A program made the position numbers and the translations under genes. The notes below the pieces were generated by a model that saw only the letters and a program-made list of their open reading frames with translations, was not told the DNA's origin and made no database searches. A DNA stretch of 64,000 bases from Roseomonas xinghualingensis. GTDB taxonomy: Bacteria; Pseudomonadota; Alphaproteobacteria; Acetobacterales; Acetobacteraceae. Numbering within the stretch: the first letter of the stretch is position 1; every line of letters starts with the position of its first letter. Positions 26,901 to 36,030 of this stretch are shown piece after piece. Location of the stretch: the NCBI RefSeq assembly GCF_025791835.1, contig NZ_JAOXLP010000009.1, forward strand, positions 1 through 64,000. The letters run 5' to 3'.

Positions 26901-27096
26901 GAACCTGGCCGATGGTTTGCTCCACCACCGAGGCGGAGGCGCCGGGATAGCGGGCGTTGACCGCGACCTGGGGCGGGACGATGTCCGGGAACTGCGCCAC
27001 CGGGATGCGCAGGAGGGAGATCGCGCCCGCGATCAGCGTCAGGAGCGCGATGACGATCGCCATTCGCGGGCGATCGACGAATATGGCGGAGAGCAT
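23947..27096 (-). CDS. RND multidrug efflux pump inner-membrane protein (HAE1/AcrB family)
   Basis: 1049 residues, the standard AcrB/MexB length. The N-terminus [20 protein letters not shown], the proton-relay aspartate pair in [18 protein letters not shown], the RND motif [12 protein letters not shown] in the second half and the C-terminal helix ending in [16 protein letters not shown] are all present. It forms a trimer that captures drugs in the periplasm and exports them with proton import, through the adaptor encoded just upstream. No outer-membrane channel gene follows, so a TolC-like protein is needed from elsewhere. Confidence 0.93.
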   Translation of the reverse strand: MLSAIFVDRPRMAIVIALLTLIAGAISLLRIPVAQFPDIVPPQVAVNARYPGASASVVEQTIGQVLESQINGVDRMIYMRSNSANDGTYALNVSFQLGTDPDMATVNVNNRVQAAMARLPQEVQRSGVTVRKQSSSVLMFGLLYARGGGFAPLFLSNYFTINMLDTLARVPGVGQVSIFGAEDYSMRIWFQVERLISLDMTPQEVISAVQTQNVQAAVGRIGSPPTNPDQPFQLNLETLGRLQTPEQFGDIVLRSNPDGSLLRVRDVARVEIGAASMDTEDRFNGQPAIAFGIYLAPGANAVQVSSAVRQQIDQLKTRFPEGVDTEVFYDSSTFVGETIDEVIKTLLEAFVLVVVVVYLFLGSLRATIIPTIAVPVSLIGAFIVLLGLGYSANTVSLLAMVLAIGIVVDDAIVVVENVERVMEEHPELSPADATKQAMREITAPIIAITLVLLSVFVPIAFLPGLSGDLFRQFAVTISASMVISAINALTLSPALCAIVLKPHHGPRRGPIGYVLRGIDWTRDRYAAAVRRLLRVAALSLLITAGFGLGIWQISKVTPTGFLPQEDQGAFFVQAQLPPGASIYRTREVVRQLEEIIRQNPSVQGTLGIVGFSLIDGGAQSNSAFMVVRMKPFADRTAAADSVQAAIARVFVASQSILTANVFAFNLPPIVGLGTGGGFEYILQDYQGRDINQLNSVMLNLVVAANQSPDLANVFSTFAANNPSLYLDVDRNKAEALGITISNIFTTLQTALGGFYVNDFNLYGRVWQVNLQAESADRNDIEDIWRIQIGNNSGDMVPLRAFATIRTVLGPQTILRYNNYVAVSITGSPRPGISSGEALNAMEQISDRVLPQGYGYSWTGTAYQEKLASGQTGYILALAVLFAYLFLVALYESWTIPVPVLLSIAVGGLGSFIAILIGRLSLDIYAQIGLVVLIALAAKNGILIVEFAKEARERGMPIIEAAAEGARLRFRAVMMTSIAFVLGLVPLVTAEGAAAVSRRAVGTPVFGGMIAASLIGIFMIPMLYVVFQTLRERVKGWTGHKPETPTATPR

Positions 27097-27102
27097 CTGC
27101 GC

Positions 27103-28527
27103 TTACCGCCCGGAGCCAGGCTGGCTTGCGGGGGGCGTGCTGGAGGTGGGCTGGCTGGTGCCCGGATTACCGGTGCTGGGGGCGGCCGGGGCGCCGGGTG
27201 GCGATCCGCCCGCGCCGTTGGGGCCGCCCTGGGCGGTGCCCGGATTGCTGCCGCCCGGGGCGGCACTGGCTGGGTCGTTGCCCGTCGCGGCATTGCCCTG
27301 CGGCTGCGTGGCGGCGGGGGCCGCGCCGCCCTGTGCATGTCCTGCCTGTGTCGCCGGGTCGGGGGATATGGGGACGGCCTTTACCTCTTGGCCCGGACGG
27401 ACGCGCTGGATTCCTTCGACAATTACCTTGTCGCCTGGAGTCAGTCCTTCCTCCACCATGGCAAATTGCGGGGTGCTTTGCCCGAGGCGAATGTTGCGCC
27501 GCAGAGCCTTACTTTCGGCATCCACGATGAAAACGTAGCTGCCTTGCTGGTCCTGAAGGACGGCCGTGCGGGGGACGGTGAGGGCGAGCACCGGCTCCAC
27601 CCCCTCGACGAAGACCGTGACGAACTGTCCGTCGATCAGGCTGCGGCCGCCGATCTCGGGGCGGATCGGATTGGCGACGCGGGCACGGACGAGGAGGGTG
27701 TCGGTGGAACGGCTGATCTGGTTATCGACGAAATCGATGCGGCCGATATCGGGATAGGTCCTGCCATCCGCGGTGCGGAAGCGGACCTGAACCGCGTTCA
27801 CGCCTCCGCGGGAACTGTAGCGGGTCCGGAGCTCCAGAACCTGGCGTTCGGAGACGGGGAAGGCGACCCTCATCGGGTCCTGGCTGACGATCACGGCCAG
27901 CGTGCCGGTGTTGGGCCCGACGACATTGCCGATGGTCAGATTGGTGCGGCCGATCTTGCCATCGATGGGAGAGGTGATCTCCGTGTAGCCGAGGTTGATC
28001 TCGGCAGCGCGCGTGGCGGCGCGGGCGGCGACGAGCTGGGCGTTGGCTGTGCGGTCCTGGGCCGTGGCGTTGTCGAGCGCGGCGCGGGTGCCGGCGCCGG
28101 TGCGGCTCAGCTCCTGCGCGCGGGAGAGGGTGACGCGGGCATTGGCGAGCTCAGCCTCGGCGGAGGCGATCTGGGCCTGGCTGCGGGCGAGATCGGCCTC
28201 GAAGGTGGAGCGCTCGATCCGGTAGAGAGGATCGCCTTTCTTTACCTCCTGTCCTTCCTCGAAGAGGCGTTCCTGGAGGAAGCCGGTGACGCGGGCGATG
28301 ATCTCGACGCGCTCGATCGCCTCCACCCGGCCGACGAATTCGGTGCTTTCCGTGACGGGGCGGCGGATGGCGTCCTGCACCCCGACGGTGGGCGGGCCCT
28401 GTGGGCCGGGCTGCGCGAGGGCAGGCACCGGGGCGCCGAGCGCCATGGCCAGCAGGAAGGCCCAGGCAGCCGAACGGCTCGTCCGGAGAAGCGAGGATTT
28501 CGTTCGGCGCATCATGGTGATGGGCAT
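27103..28527 (-). CDS. RND efflux periplasmic adaptor (membrane fusion protein)
   Basis: 474 residues from the ATG at 28527; another ATG lies at 28515. A signal sequence (AAWAFLLAMALGAPVPALAQ) is followed by the lipoyl half GRVEAIERVEIIARVTGFL, an alpha-hairpin (SQAQIASAEAELANARVTLS), the second lipoyl half YTEITSPIDGKIGRTNLTIG and beta-barrel domains. Unlike AcrA it lacks a lipobox cysteine. The last 75 residues are a low-complexity Gly/Pro/Ala/Asn tail, an unusual extension. It ends 6 bases before the pump gene, so the two form an operon. Confidence 0.92.
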   Translation of the reverse strand: MPITMMRRTKSSLLRTSRSAAWAFLLAMALGAPVPALAQPGPQGPPTVGVQDAIRRPVTESTEFVGRVEAIERVEIIARVTGFLQERLFEEGQEVKKGDPLYRIERSTFEADLARSQAQIASAEAELANARVTLSRAQELSRTGAGTRAALDNATAQDRTANAQLVAARAATRAAEINLGYTEITSPIDGKIGRTNLTIGNVVGPNTGTLAVIVSQDPMRVAFPVSERQVLELRTRYSSRGGVNAVQVRFRTADGRTYPDIGRIDFVDNQISRSTDTLLVRARVANPIRPEIGGRSLIDGQFVTVFVEGVEPVLALTVPRTAVLQDQQGSYVFIVDAESKALRRNIRLGQSTPQFAMVEEGLTPGDKVIVEGIQRVRPGQEVKAVPISPDPATQAGHAQGGAAPAATQPQGNAATGNDPASAAPGGSNPGTAQGGPNGAGGSPPGAPAAPSTGNPGTSQPTSSTPPASQPGSGR

Positions 28528-28658
28528 GTGGCTGCGGACATGATGGTCCGCAAGCGTCATTGATGAACTAGCGAAACGTGCTTGAGCTGGCCCTGCAAAG
28601 GAAATGCAAGGCTTTCTCATCTAAGGGCGGTTCCGTTCCGGCCCGTGGAACAGGCCGC

Positions 28659-28684
28659 TTCACGCTCGAACCTGTGTTAGTGAA
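28659..28684. promoter_or_regulatory. Possible operator between efflux operon and IclR gene
   Basis: Inverted half-sites TTCAC and GTGAA are separated by 16 bases in the divergent intergenic region, followed by the direct repeat TAGTGA-ATAGTGA. The arrangement fits a regulator site for one or both flanking genes but has not been matched to any known consensus. Confidence 0.25.
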
Positions 28685-28800
28685 TAGTGATTCAAGCGCT
28701 GTCCCCGATCTGCGGTGATCCACCAGGGCCAGTGCAAGGCGCATGAGGGCGCGGCGTATTCCGCCGTCGGCTCAAGATCAAGTGAGCGCCATGGACGGGA

Positions 28801-29616
28801 GTGCGAGTCTTGGATCCTGACCTCGTGACCGATGATGCGCGGGCCATGCAGCCGGTTGCCCTGGCTGATGACGTCCCCGCACTGGACGGGGAAAGGCGGG
28901 TCTCGCCGCGCGGGAGGTTGCTGTCACCACCTTCTACGGCCGCGGGGGTTGCGGCTGTGGGGCGAGCGCTCACCGTGCTGGGGGCCTTCCGCCCGGGCGA
29001 CACAGCCTTGCCGTTACGGGTCCTGGCGGCACGGACCGGCCTGTACAAGAGCACGATCCTCCGGCTTCTGGCTTCGCTGGAGCGGCATTGCTGTGTGAAG
29101 CGCAACGCCGATGGCTCCTGGTCGCCCGGGCCGCTGCTGTTGCATTGGGGCAGCCTCTACACGCGCAGCCTGGGGCTGGAGGCGCTGGTGCCGCCGGTGC
29201 TGGAATCGCTGACCGAGGCCACCGGGCAGGGTACGACCTTCTGGGTGAAGGTCGATGACGAGCGGCGGATCTGCCTCTACCGCGCGGCGCCACCGCGCAC
29301 GCTGCGGGTTGCGGTGCAGGCGGGCGACATGATGCCGCTGGGCGGGGCGGCCACGGGGCGGGTCTTCTCCATCTGGGATCCCCTTGCGGATGAGGTTCCG
29401 GGGACGGCGCCGGAGGCGCATCCGGTGATCGCGACCCAGGGAAGCCGGGATCTGGATGCGGCGGCGATCGCCGCGCCTGTCTTCCTGCCAAGTGGGGGGC
29501 TGTGCGGGGTGCTGACGCTTTCGGGCTCGCATGAGCGCCTCTGGCCGGAGGTGGAGCGGGTGAAGCCATTGGTGGCCGAGGCCGCGGCGGGGCTGACGCG
29601 GGCGCTGGCTGATTAG
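28801..29616 (+). CDS. IclR-family transcriptional regulator
   Basis: 271 residues from a GTG at 28801; an ATG at 28846 is also possible. The winged helix is at about 50-105 (VGRALTVLGAFRPGDTALPLRVLAARTGLYKSTILR, split by a turn), followed by the IclR effector domain with GQGTTFWVKVDDERRICLYR, PLGGAATGRVF and PVFLPSGGLCGVLTLSG. The first 45 residues are extra and low-complexity. It is divergent from the RND efflux operon, an unusual partner since such pumps are more often controlled by TetR or MarR proteins. Its target is therefore only guessed. Confidence 0.85.
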   Translation: MRVLDPDLVTDDARAMQPVALADDVPALDGERRVSPRGRLLSPPSTAAGVAAVGRALTVLGAFRPGDTALPLRVLAARTGLYKSTILRLLASLERHCCVKRNADGSWSPGPLLLHWGSLYTRSLGLEALVPPVLESLTEATGQGTTFWVKVDDERRICLYRAAPPRTLRVAVQAGDMMPLGGAATGRVFSIWDPLADEVPGTAPEAHPVIATQGSRDLDAAAIAAPVFLPSGGLCGVLTLSGSHERLWPEVERVKPLVAEAAAGLTRALAD

Positions 29617-29737
29617 CCGCGCTGGAAGGGCGCAGAGGGCGCGGGCTTCGCAAGGGGCCGCAGCTCTTGCGCATGACGGGCGATTTCGCTCCGCGGAGAT
29701 TCCGCTCTAGCCTCCCGGGGTCTGGAGGGGATCATCC

Positions 29738-30775
29738 ATGGCCATACCCGGCAGTATCATTGTCTTCGCCGTCATCCTCATCCTCGCCCTGGTCACAGCG
29801 GCGAAGGGGATACGCACCGTGCCGCAGGGCGAGGTGTGGACGGTGGAGCGATTTGGCCGTTTCATCCGACTGCTGCAGCCTGGGCTGAACTTCGTCATCC
29901 CCTTCATCGACGCCATAGGGCGGCGGATGAACGTGCAGGAGGTGGTGCTCGACATTCCGGAGCAGGTGGTCATCACGCGTGACAACGCCTCGGTCACGGT
30001 GGATGGCATCGTCTATTACCGGGTGATGGATCCGGCCAAGGCGGCCTACCAGGTGCAGGACCTGCAGGGGGCGCTGACCGCGATCTCGATGACCAATATC
30101 CGCTCGGTCATCGGCGAGATGGATCTGGACCAGACGCTGTCCTCGCGCGAGCGCATCAACTCGACGCTGCTGCTGACGCTGGACGGCGCGACAGATCCCT
30201 GGGGCGTGAAGGTGAACCGGGTGGAGATCCGCAAGATCGAGCCGCCAGAGAACCTGATCCGCGCGATGAACCTGCAGATGACGGCGGAGCGCGAGCGGCG
30301 CGCGACGGTGGTACGGGCGGAGGGCGCGAAGGCCGCGCTGGTGCTGGAGGCGGAGGGTCGGCGGGAGGCTGCGTTCCGGGATGCCGAGGCGCGGGAGCGC
30401 ATGGGCCAGGCGGAGGCGGAGGCGACGCGGATGGTCGCGGAGGTGGCCTCCGGCGCCGGCGGTGACGCGCTGCGCTACTTCGTGGCGGAGAAATACGTGG
30501 CGGCCTTCCAGGCCATGGCGGCGAATCCGTCCTCCCGCCTCGTTGTCGTGCCGATGGAGGCCACGGGGCTCGCGGGCGGGGTGACGGCGGCGCTGGAACT
30601 GTTGCGGACGGTGCCGGGTGGCCCCGGAGGGGGCGCGGCGCCGGTGGTGGCTCCGGTGAGTGCGCCGGCGGGTGGGCCTACGGGGGGGGCGGTCGGGTTC
30701 GTGCCGCCCACGGCTTCCGCGGGTGGAAGCGGGTCGGTGCCGCGTACGGGGAGCGGACCTTGGAACCCTGGCTGA
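29738..30775 (+). CDS. Stomatin/QmcA-like SPFH protein
   Basis: 345 residues. An N-terminal membrane helix (IIVFAVILILALVTAAKGI) precedes the SPFH domain with the stomatin signatures GRFIRLLQPGLNFVIPFID and VITRDNASVTVDGIVYYRV, then ERERRATVVRAEGAKAALVLEAEG coiled coil. The last 60 residues are Gly/Pro/Ala-rich. Stomatins form membrane rings that organise microdomains. The next gene is NfeD, the classical partner, overlapping its 3' end by 16 bases. Confidence 0.92.
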   Translation: MAIPGSIIVFAVILILALVTAAKGIRTVPQGEVWTVERFGRFIRLLQPGLNFVIPFIDAIGRRMNVQEVVLDIPEQVVITRDNASVTVDGIVYYRVMDPAKAAYQVQDLQGALTAISMTNIRSVIGEMDLDQTLSSRERINSTLLLTLDGATDPWGVKVNRVEIRKIEPPENLIRAMNLQMTAERERRATVVRAEGAKAALVLEAEGRREAAFRDAEARERMGQAEAEATRMVAEVASGAGGDALRYFVAEKYVAAFQAMAANPSSRLVVVPMEATGLAGGVTAALELLRTVPGGPGGGAAPVVAPVSAPAGGPTGGAVGFVPPTASAGGSGSVPRTGSGPWNPG

Positions 30776-31179
30776 TCTGGATTCTGGCGGGGCTGCTGCT
30801 GCTCGGCGCCGAACTTCTTCTGCCCGGGGCTTTCCTGGTCTGGGCCGGGCTGGCGGCGATTGGGACGGGGCTGGTCTGGCTGGTGGCCGCGCCGGGCTTT
30901 CCACTCTCCGTGGTGATCTTCGTGGTGTTGATGGCTGCGGGGGTGGCGCTCGCGCTGCGGCGCCGCCGGGCTGCGGGGCCTGAACTGGTGAACACGCCCG
31001 CCTCCGGGCTGGCCGGACGCAAGGGCGTGGTGGTGGCGGAGGATGCCACCGGGCTGCGGGTGCGGGTCGGCGACAGCGATTGGGCGGCGCGTGCCATGGG
31101 TGGCGCGCTGCGCGTGGGGGATGTCGTGCAGGTCGAGGGTGTCGAGGGCACGGTGCTGCGGGTGCGCGCGGCAGAGTGA
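30760..31179 (+). CDS. NfeD family membrane protein
   Basis: 139 residues. Three to four hydrophobic segments (LIWILAGLLLLGAELLLPGA, FLVWAGLAAIGTGLVWLV, VVIFVVLMAAGVALAL) are followed by the OB-fold domain typical of NfeD1b (GLAGRKGVVVAEDATGLRVRV). No protease domain is present, so this is the short form. The only plausible start is TTG at 30760, inside the stomatin gene, giving the usual MEPWLIW-like N-terminus. NfeD proteins are thought to assist stomatin assemblies in the membrane. Confidence 0.88.
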   Translation: MEPWLIWILAGLLLLGAELLLPGAFLVWAGLAAIGTGLVWLVAAPGFPLSVVIFVVLMAAGVALALRRRRAAGPELVNTPASGLAGRKGVVVAEDATGLRVRVGDSDWAARAMGGALRVGDVVQVEGVEGTVLRVRAAE

Positions 31180-31202
31180 ACCCGCGCGGCGCACCGCGCC
31201 CG

Positions 31203-32462
31203 TCAGGCGCGGCGGCGCGTCATCCATAGGAAGAGCAGCGTGCCAGTGGCCAGCATGGCCGCGAGGAAGAGGAGGCCCGCGCCGATGCCGGCGGCGGCCA
31301 CCACTGGCCCGGATGCGGACTGGATGACGGCGGCGCCGGTGAAATAGGAGAGATTGGCGGCTGACAGCGCCTTGCCCGCCTGCTCGGGCGCCACGGCGGA
31401 GCGGACCACGGCGAAGACCAGGGGCTGGACGGAGATCGTCAGGGCGAAGGCGACGAACATCGTCAGGTCCCAGGAGGTGGGCAGGGCGCCGAGCGGGCCG
31501 GAGGGGCCGCCGAGGACCAGCAGCACGAGGCAGGCGGCGGCGGCGAGATGGCCGGCCGCGAGAATGAGGCGGCGATGGCCGAAGCGGCGGTCCAGCATCC
31601 CCGACAGGATGGGACCGACGACGAAGGCCAGGGCGCAGAGGATGAGGATGTTGCCGGTCTCGGTGCGCGGCAGGCCCTTCATCTCCATGAGCCATGGACC
31701 GCCCCAGAGGCCGCGCACCCCGATCCCCGCTGCGAAGGAGGAGAAGGCGATCACGATGCCGGCGCGGAGCGGGCGGGAGAGGCCGAGGCGGATCACCTCG
31801 CGCCCGTCGCGCAGGAGGCTGGGATAGGGGCCGGCGGGAGGGGCGTCGCGCACCAGCAGGATGACGAAGAGAAGGGCGGTGAGGCCGAGCAGCGTGCCCG
31901 CGCCATACCCGGCGCGCCATCCGGCCGCCTCGATGAGATAGGCGAGCGGGGTGGCGGAGAGGAGCATGCCGCTGTTGCCAATGGCCTGGATCAGCCCGGA
32001 CCAGAGGCCGAATTGCGCGGCTGTCAGCCGGCGCGCGGCATAGGTGATGGGGCAGAGCAGCATGCCTGAGCAGCCGGCGCCGAGCAGGAGCTGGCCGAGG
32101 AGGAAGCTGAGCGGGCCGGTCGCGAGGGCGGCCACGATGGAGCCGACCACGGTGGTGCAGAAGAGGGTGATGGAGACGCGGCGCACGCCGAAGCGATCCA
32201 GCGCGACGCCGACCGGGATCTGGCACAGGGCGAAGGCGAGGTTGAAGCTGCCCGTCAGCCCGGCCAGGCCCTCGGCGCTGACGCCGAGATCGGTGATCAG
32301 CACATCCGCCGCGATGCCTGGCGTGGTGCGGAGGGCATTGGAGAGCACATGGCCGAGAACGAGGGCCAGGAGCGGGGCGATCAGCACCAGCCCGGTGGGG
32401 GCGAAGGCGGGGGGAGCATCGGGGGCAGGCGCGGTCATCGCTGCCGGCGCGTCCTTGGGCAT
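31203..32462 (-). CDS. MFS transporter
   Basis: About 419 residues with 12 predicted membrane helices. Loop 2-3 carries GVALDRFGVRRV, the MFS motif A, and SGMLDRRFGHRRL is the matching loop 8-9 copy. It lies at the distal end of a same-strand cluster: Ldh-type dehydrogenase, amidinohydrolase, FAD-linked oxidase, then this carrier, with gaps of 13-58 bases. It probably imports the substrate of that pathway. The ATG at 32462 has GGAGGAAA about 12 bases upstream; 32495 is an alternative. Confidence 0.85.
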   Translation of the reverse strand: MPKDAPAAMTAPAPDAPPAFAPTGLVLIAPLLALVLGHVLSNALRTTPGIAADVLITDLGVSAEGLAGLTGSFNLAFALCQIPVGVALDRFGVRRVSITLFCTTVVGSIVAALATGPLSFLLGQLLLGAGCSGMLLCPITYAARRLTAAQFGLWSGLIQAIGNSGMLLSATPLAYLIEAAGWRAGYGAGTLLGLTALLFVILLVRDAPPAGPYPSLLRDGREVIRLGLSRPLRAGIVIAFSSFAAGIGVRGLWGGPWLMEMKGLPRTETGNILILCALAFVVGPILSGMLDRRFGHRRLILAAGHLAAAACLVLLVLGGPSGPLGALPTSWDLTMFVAFALTISVQPLVFAVVRSAVAPEQAGKALSAANLSYFTGAAVIQSASGPVVAAAGIGAGLLFLAAMLATGTLLFLWMTRRRA

Positions 32463-32520
32463 CGGGGACTGGTTTCCTCCGGGCCGGCCCTGCATGGGGC
32501 CGGCGTCCTTCTTGAAAGGG

Positions 32521-33912
32521 CTAGTTCCGGAAGATCTTGCCGGGGTTGAGGATGCCCTTGGGATCGAGGGCGTTCTTGATGCTCCGCATCACGGCCAGTG
32601 CTTCGGTGCCATGCTCCTGCTCCAGGAACTCGGCCTTGCCCATGCCGACGCCATGCTCGCCGGAGCAGGTGCCGCCAAGGGCGAGGCCGCGGGCGACGAT
32701 CTTGCGGTCCAGCGCCCAGGCGCGGTCGAGCGCGGTGGGATCGTCCTGGTCCACGAGGATGACGGTGTGGAAGTTGCCGTCGCCGACATGGCCGACCATG
32801 GGGGCGGAGAGGCCGGACTCCGCGATGTCCTGCTTCGCGCCGAGGATGGCTTCGGCCAGGCGGGAGATGGGCACGCAGACATCGGTGGTGACGCCGCGGC
32901 TGTTCGGCTGCGAGGCGATGGCCGCGTAATAGGCGTTGTGGCGCGCGGTCCAGAGCTTGTTGCGGGTTTCCTGGTCCGCCGCCCAGGCGAAGCCGAGGCC
33001 GCCCATCTCCTTCGCGATGGCCTCCACCGTCTCGGCCTGTTCCTTCACCCCGGCCTCGGTGCCGTGGAACTCCAGGAAGAGGGTGGGCAGGACATTGAGG
33101 CTGTCGAGCTTGGAATAGGCGATGCAGGCGGCGACCTGCACCTCGTCCAGCAGCTCGATCCGGGCGACGGGCACGCCGACCTGCATGACCTGGATGACCG
33201 ATTCGACGCAGCCCTTCATGTCCGGGAACTGGACGACGGCGGCGGAGGTGGCCTCCGGGATGCCATGCAGGCGCAGGCGGACCTTGGTGACGACGCCGAG
33301 CGTGCCCTCGCTGCCGATGATGAGGCGCGTCAGGTCGTAGCCATTGGCCGCCTTGCGGACGCGGCCGCCGGTGTTGATGACGCGGCCATCGGCGAGGACG
33401 ACCTCCAGGCCCAGCACATTCTCGCGGATGGTGCCGTAGCGCACGGCATTGGTGCCGCTGGCGCGCGTCGCGCACATGCCGCCGATGGTGCAGTGGCTGC
33501 CGGGATCGACGGGGAAGAACAGGCCCTGGTCGCGCAGGTGGTCATTGAGCTGGCGGCGGGTAACGCCGGGCTCGATCAGGCAGTCCATGTCGTCCTGGCT
33601 GACCTCCAGGATGGCATTCATGTGCGAGAGGTCGAGCGTGATGCCGGCGCGGACCGGCGTGACATGGCCCTCAAGGCTGGTGCCGGCGCCGAAAGGCGTC
33701 ACGGGAACGCCGTGGTGGTGGCAGAGGGCGAGGAGCTTGGAGACTTCCTCGGTGGTTTCCGCGAAGGCGACGGCATCGGGCAGGACGGGCGTGGTGGTGT
33801 CCTCGCCGTGCGAATGCTGCTCGCGGATGGAATTGTTGGTGGTGATGCGGTCGCCCATGAAGGCACGGGCGGCGGCGATGACGTGATCGACGGGGCGGTT
33901 CTGGGCAGTCAT
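32521..33912 (-). CDS. FAD-linked 2-hydroxyacid oxidase (GlcD/D-lactate dehydrogenase family)
   Basis: 463 residues. The N-terminal PCMH-type FAD-binding domain shows VTPFGAGTSLEGHVTPV and GSHCTIGGMCATRASGTNAV, followed by IIGSEGTLGVVTKVRLRLH. The C-terminal cap includes MVGHVGDGNFHTVILVD and GTCSGEHGVGMGK with the histidines that bind substrate and metal in D-lactate, glycolate and D-2-hydroxyglutarate dehydrogenases. It should oxidise a 2-hydroxy acid to a 2-oxo acid and pass electrons to the respiratory chain. It sits 14 bases after the amidinohydrolase gene in the same operon. Confidence 0.9.
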   Translation of the reverse strand: MTAQNRPVDHVIAAARAFMGDRITTNNSIREQHSHGEDTTTPVLPDAVAFAETTEEVSKLLALCHHHGVPVTPFGAGTSLEGHVTPVRAGITLDLSHMNAILEVSQDDMDCLIEPGVTRRQLNDHLRDQGLFFPVDPGSHCTIGGMCATRASGTNAVRYGTIRENVLGLEVVLADGRVINTGGRVRKAANGYDLTRLIIGSEGTLGVVTKVRLRLHGIPEATSAAVVQFPDMKGCVESVIQVMQVGVPVARIELLDEVQVAACIAYSKLDSLNVLPTLFLEFHGTEAGVKEQAETVEAIAKEMGGLGFAWAADQETRNKLWTARHNAYYAAIASQPNSRGVTTDVCVPISRLAEAILGAKQDIAESGLSAPMVGHVGDGNFHTVILVDQDDPTALDRAWALDRKIVARGLALGGTCSGEHGVGMGKAEFLEQEHGTEALAVMRSIKNALDPKGILNPGKIFRN

Positions 33913-33926
33913 GGCGGGGTTCCGTG

Positions 33927-34841
33927 TCAGTCGGCGCGCCGCAGGGGGCAGGTGAGGCAATGCGGGCCTCCGCCGCCGGCGGTGAAAAGGGAAAGAGCGG
34001 GGTCCAGGACTTCCAGGCCCTCGGCGCGGAGGGCGGCGTTCAGCTCCGTGCTTTCGCGGGCGGATACCACGCGGTCCTGGCCCAGGGCGAGGATGTTGCA
34101 GCCGAGATTCATCGCTGCTCGGTAGGGCACGGGAATCCAGCGGATGCCATGGGCGCGCAGCCAATCCAGGAAGGCGGGGTCGAGCACGTCCTCGCAGGCG
34201 ACAGCTAGGCCGGGGGCGGCCATGCAGAAGAGGACGTCGAGATGGAGGAAGTGCTCGTCGAACTCCTCGACGCGGACTTCCCAGCCTTCCTCGCGCAGCC
34301 AGCCGGCCATTTGCTCTGCGCCAGCACGGTCGGTGCGGCCGCCGGAGGCACCGATGGTGGCTAGGCCGGGCCGGATGATGTGGATGTCGCCGCCTTCCAG
34401 CGTGCCGGCGTTGGATTTCCGCCAGAACTCGCTGCCGTTCCGCGCGTGGTAGTCGATGAGGAAGGCGTATTCGCCGCGGCGCTGGGGGCGTTCCAACTGG
34501 CAGAGGACGGGCCCCCGCTGCGTCACCGCCACGCTGTCGCGGGTGTAGGCCATATAGGGCAGATGCGGCTCGGGCGCGATCAGATGGACGGTCGCGCCGC
34601 CCTGCCCGATGGCATGGACGAGTTCCGCGTGCTGTGCTTGGAGCTGGGCCATGGTGGGAAGCTGCCTCGCCTCGGCCAGGGTGCGGCGCGCGATGCTGTT
34701 CGCCGGAATCCAGCGGTAGTGGTCCGGCGGGCAGAGAAGGACCTCGCGCAGCGGCGCCGTCTCGGAGGAGACGCGCCAGGCGGGGCCGGGTTGGGCATCG
34801 GGCATGTGGGGAGGATAGGCCGGGGTATCGGGGTTGCCCAT
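33927..34841 (-). CDS. Amidinohydrolase of the arginine deiminase/DDAH superfamily
   Basis: 304 residues from 34841, or 292 from the ATG at 34805. The guanidino-modifying pentein fold is marked by MAYTRDSVAVT, TLEGGDIH, HLDVLFCM with the catalytic His, and the catalytic Cys in GGGGPHCLTCPLRR at the C-terminus. Members hydrolyse or transfer the guanidino group of arginine, methylarginine, agmatine and related compounds. The CLTCPL ending distinguishes it from standard ArcA. Lying between two 2-hydroxyacid dehydrogenase genes, it may act on a guanidino- or ureido-hydroxy acid. That is inference. Confidence 0.82.
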   Translation of the reverse strand: MGNPDTPAYPPHMPDAQPGPAWRVSSETAPLREVLLCPPDHYRWIPANSIARRTLAEARQLPTMAQLQAQHAELVHAIGQGGATVHLIAPEPHLPYMAYTRDSVAVTQRGPVLCQLERPQRRGEYAFLIDYHARNGSEFWRKSNAGTLEGGDIHIIRPGLATIGASGGRTDRAGAEQMAGWLREEGWEVRVEEFDEHFLHLDVLFCMAAPGLAVACEDVLDPAFLDWLRAHGIRWIPVPYRAAMNLGCNILALGQDRVVSARESTELNAALRAEGLEVLDPALSLFTAGGGGPHCLTCPLRRAD

Positions 34842-34854
34842 GGCGCGGCCGGGG

Positions 34855-35871
34855 TCAGCCGATCAGCGCTTCGATATCGGCGATGAGCCTGCTGGGGACC
34901 TCCACGCCCTCGGTCATGGAGCGGCGGCGCGCGGCATAGCGGCGCAGCGAGGGCAGGCGGGCGCCCTGATCCGTGATGGCCTGGAAGAGCGCCTCGGCGG
35001 CCTGGGCGCGGTCGGCGGCCTTCTCGCCGGCGAAGCGCACGGGGTCGATGGCCAGGATCAGCTCGCCTCCGCGCGGGGCGGTGGCGGCGCCGCCATCCAT
35101 GGCGAGGGATTCGGCGCTGGTCATGTCGCCGATCATTGGGCCGGCGATCAGCTCGATCATGGCGGCGATGTTGGAACCCTTATGGCCGCCGAAGGGGAGC
35201 ATGGCGCCGGCCAGGACAGCTTCGGGCGAGGTGGTGGGGCTGCCGCCCGAATCGATGCCCCAGCCTTCCGGCAAAGGCTTCCCGGCGCGGCGGTGGAGCT
35301 CGATCTCGCCACGGGCGGCGGCGCTGGTGGCGAAATCGAAGACAAAGGGGTCCTTGCCCGGGCGTGGCCAGCCGAAGGCGATGGGGTTGGTGCCGAAGAG
35401 GGGCTTGCGCCCGCCGGCCGGCGCCACCCAGGCATGGCTGGGGGTGCAGGCCAGGCCCACCAGCCCGTGGCGGGCCACCGCCTCCACCTCGGGCCAGAGG
35501 GCGGCGAAATGGGCGCAGTCGTTCACGGCCAGGGCCGCGATGCCGCAGGCGCGGGCCTTCTCGACCAGTATGGGCAGGCCGGTGCGGAAGGCGAGCGGGG
35601 CGAAGCCGCCGCCAGCCTCCACGCGCACCAGCGCCGGGGCGATGTCCCGTGCCACGGGCGTGGCGTTGGTGTTCACCTGGCCGGCGCGGATGCTGCGGGC
35701 GACCATGATGAGGCGGAAGAGGCCATGCGATCCGCCGCCGTCGCGCTCGCCGGCGAGGAGGGTGTCGGCGACGGCGGGGATATGGGCCTCGCCAAGGCTG
35801 AGGCGGGCCAGGGCATCGGTGATGAAGGCGCGTAGGGCATCCAGGGCGAAGTGGGTGGTGTCGTCCTTCAC
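34855..35871 (-). CDS. Ldh-family malate/L-lactate/ureidoglycolate-type dehydrogenase
   Basis: 338 residues from a GTG at 35871 with AGGAGG 9 bases upstream. Family marks are THFALDALRAFITDAL at the N-terminus, GERDGGGSHGLFRL with the substrate-binding His, VNDCAHFAALW, GTNPIAFGWPRPGKDPFVFD, FATSAAARGEIELH and FGGHKGSNIAAMIELI. Enzymes of this fold (malate, sulfolactate, ureidoglycolate and delta1-piperideine-2-carboxylate reductases) use NAD(P). It is the first gene of the four-gene cluster and divergent from the aldolase gene, with 159 bases between starts, which suggests shared control. Confidence 0.88.
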   Translation of the reverse strand: MKDDTTHFALDALRAFITDALARLSLGEAHIPAVADTLLAGERDGGGSHGLFRLIMVARSIRAGQVNTNATPVARDIAPALVRVEAGGGFAPLAFRTGLPILVEKARACGIAALAVNDCAHFAALWPEVEAVARHGLVGLACTPSHAWVAPAGGRKPLFGTNPIAFGWPRPGKDPFVFDFATSAAARGEIELHRRAGKPLPEGWGIDSGGSPTTSPEAVLAGAMLPFGGHKGSNIAAMIELIAGPMIGDMTSAESLAMDGGAATAPRGGELILAIDPVRFAGEKAADRAQAAEALFQAITDQGARLPSLRRYAARRRSMTEGVEVPSRLIADIEALIG

Positions 35872-36030
35872 GTCCGGTCGCCTCCTGCTGCGCGGCGGGG
35901 CCGCCGGTGAATTCATTCCACGGATGGTGGAGGCTGCACAGGCGGCGGTGGCGCATGGATTGTTCGCGGCGCGGGGATGCGGAAGGATGCCGCGTCCCGG
36001 CACGGCCGGGCGATCCAGGAGGGAATGGGC

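Noticed and set aside
25324..28563. A 1079-codon open frame antisense to the RND pump
   Set aside because: It mirrors the pump and adaptor coding sequence, and its composition (Asp/His/Arg-rich) is typical of antisense translation.
32044..34125. A 693-codon open frame antisense to the FAD-linked oxidase and MFS genes
   Set aside because: No motif or ribosome site was seen; the opposite strand has clear family signatures.
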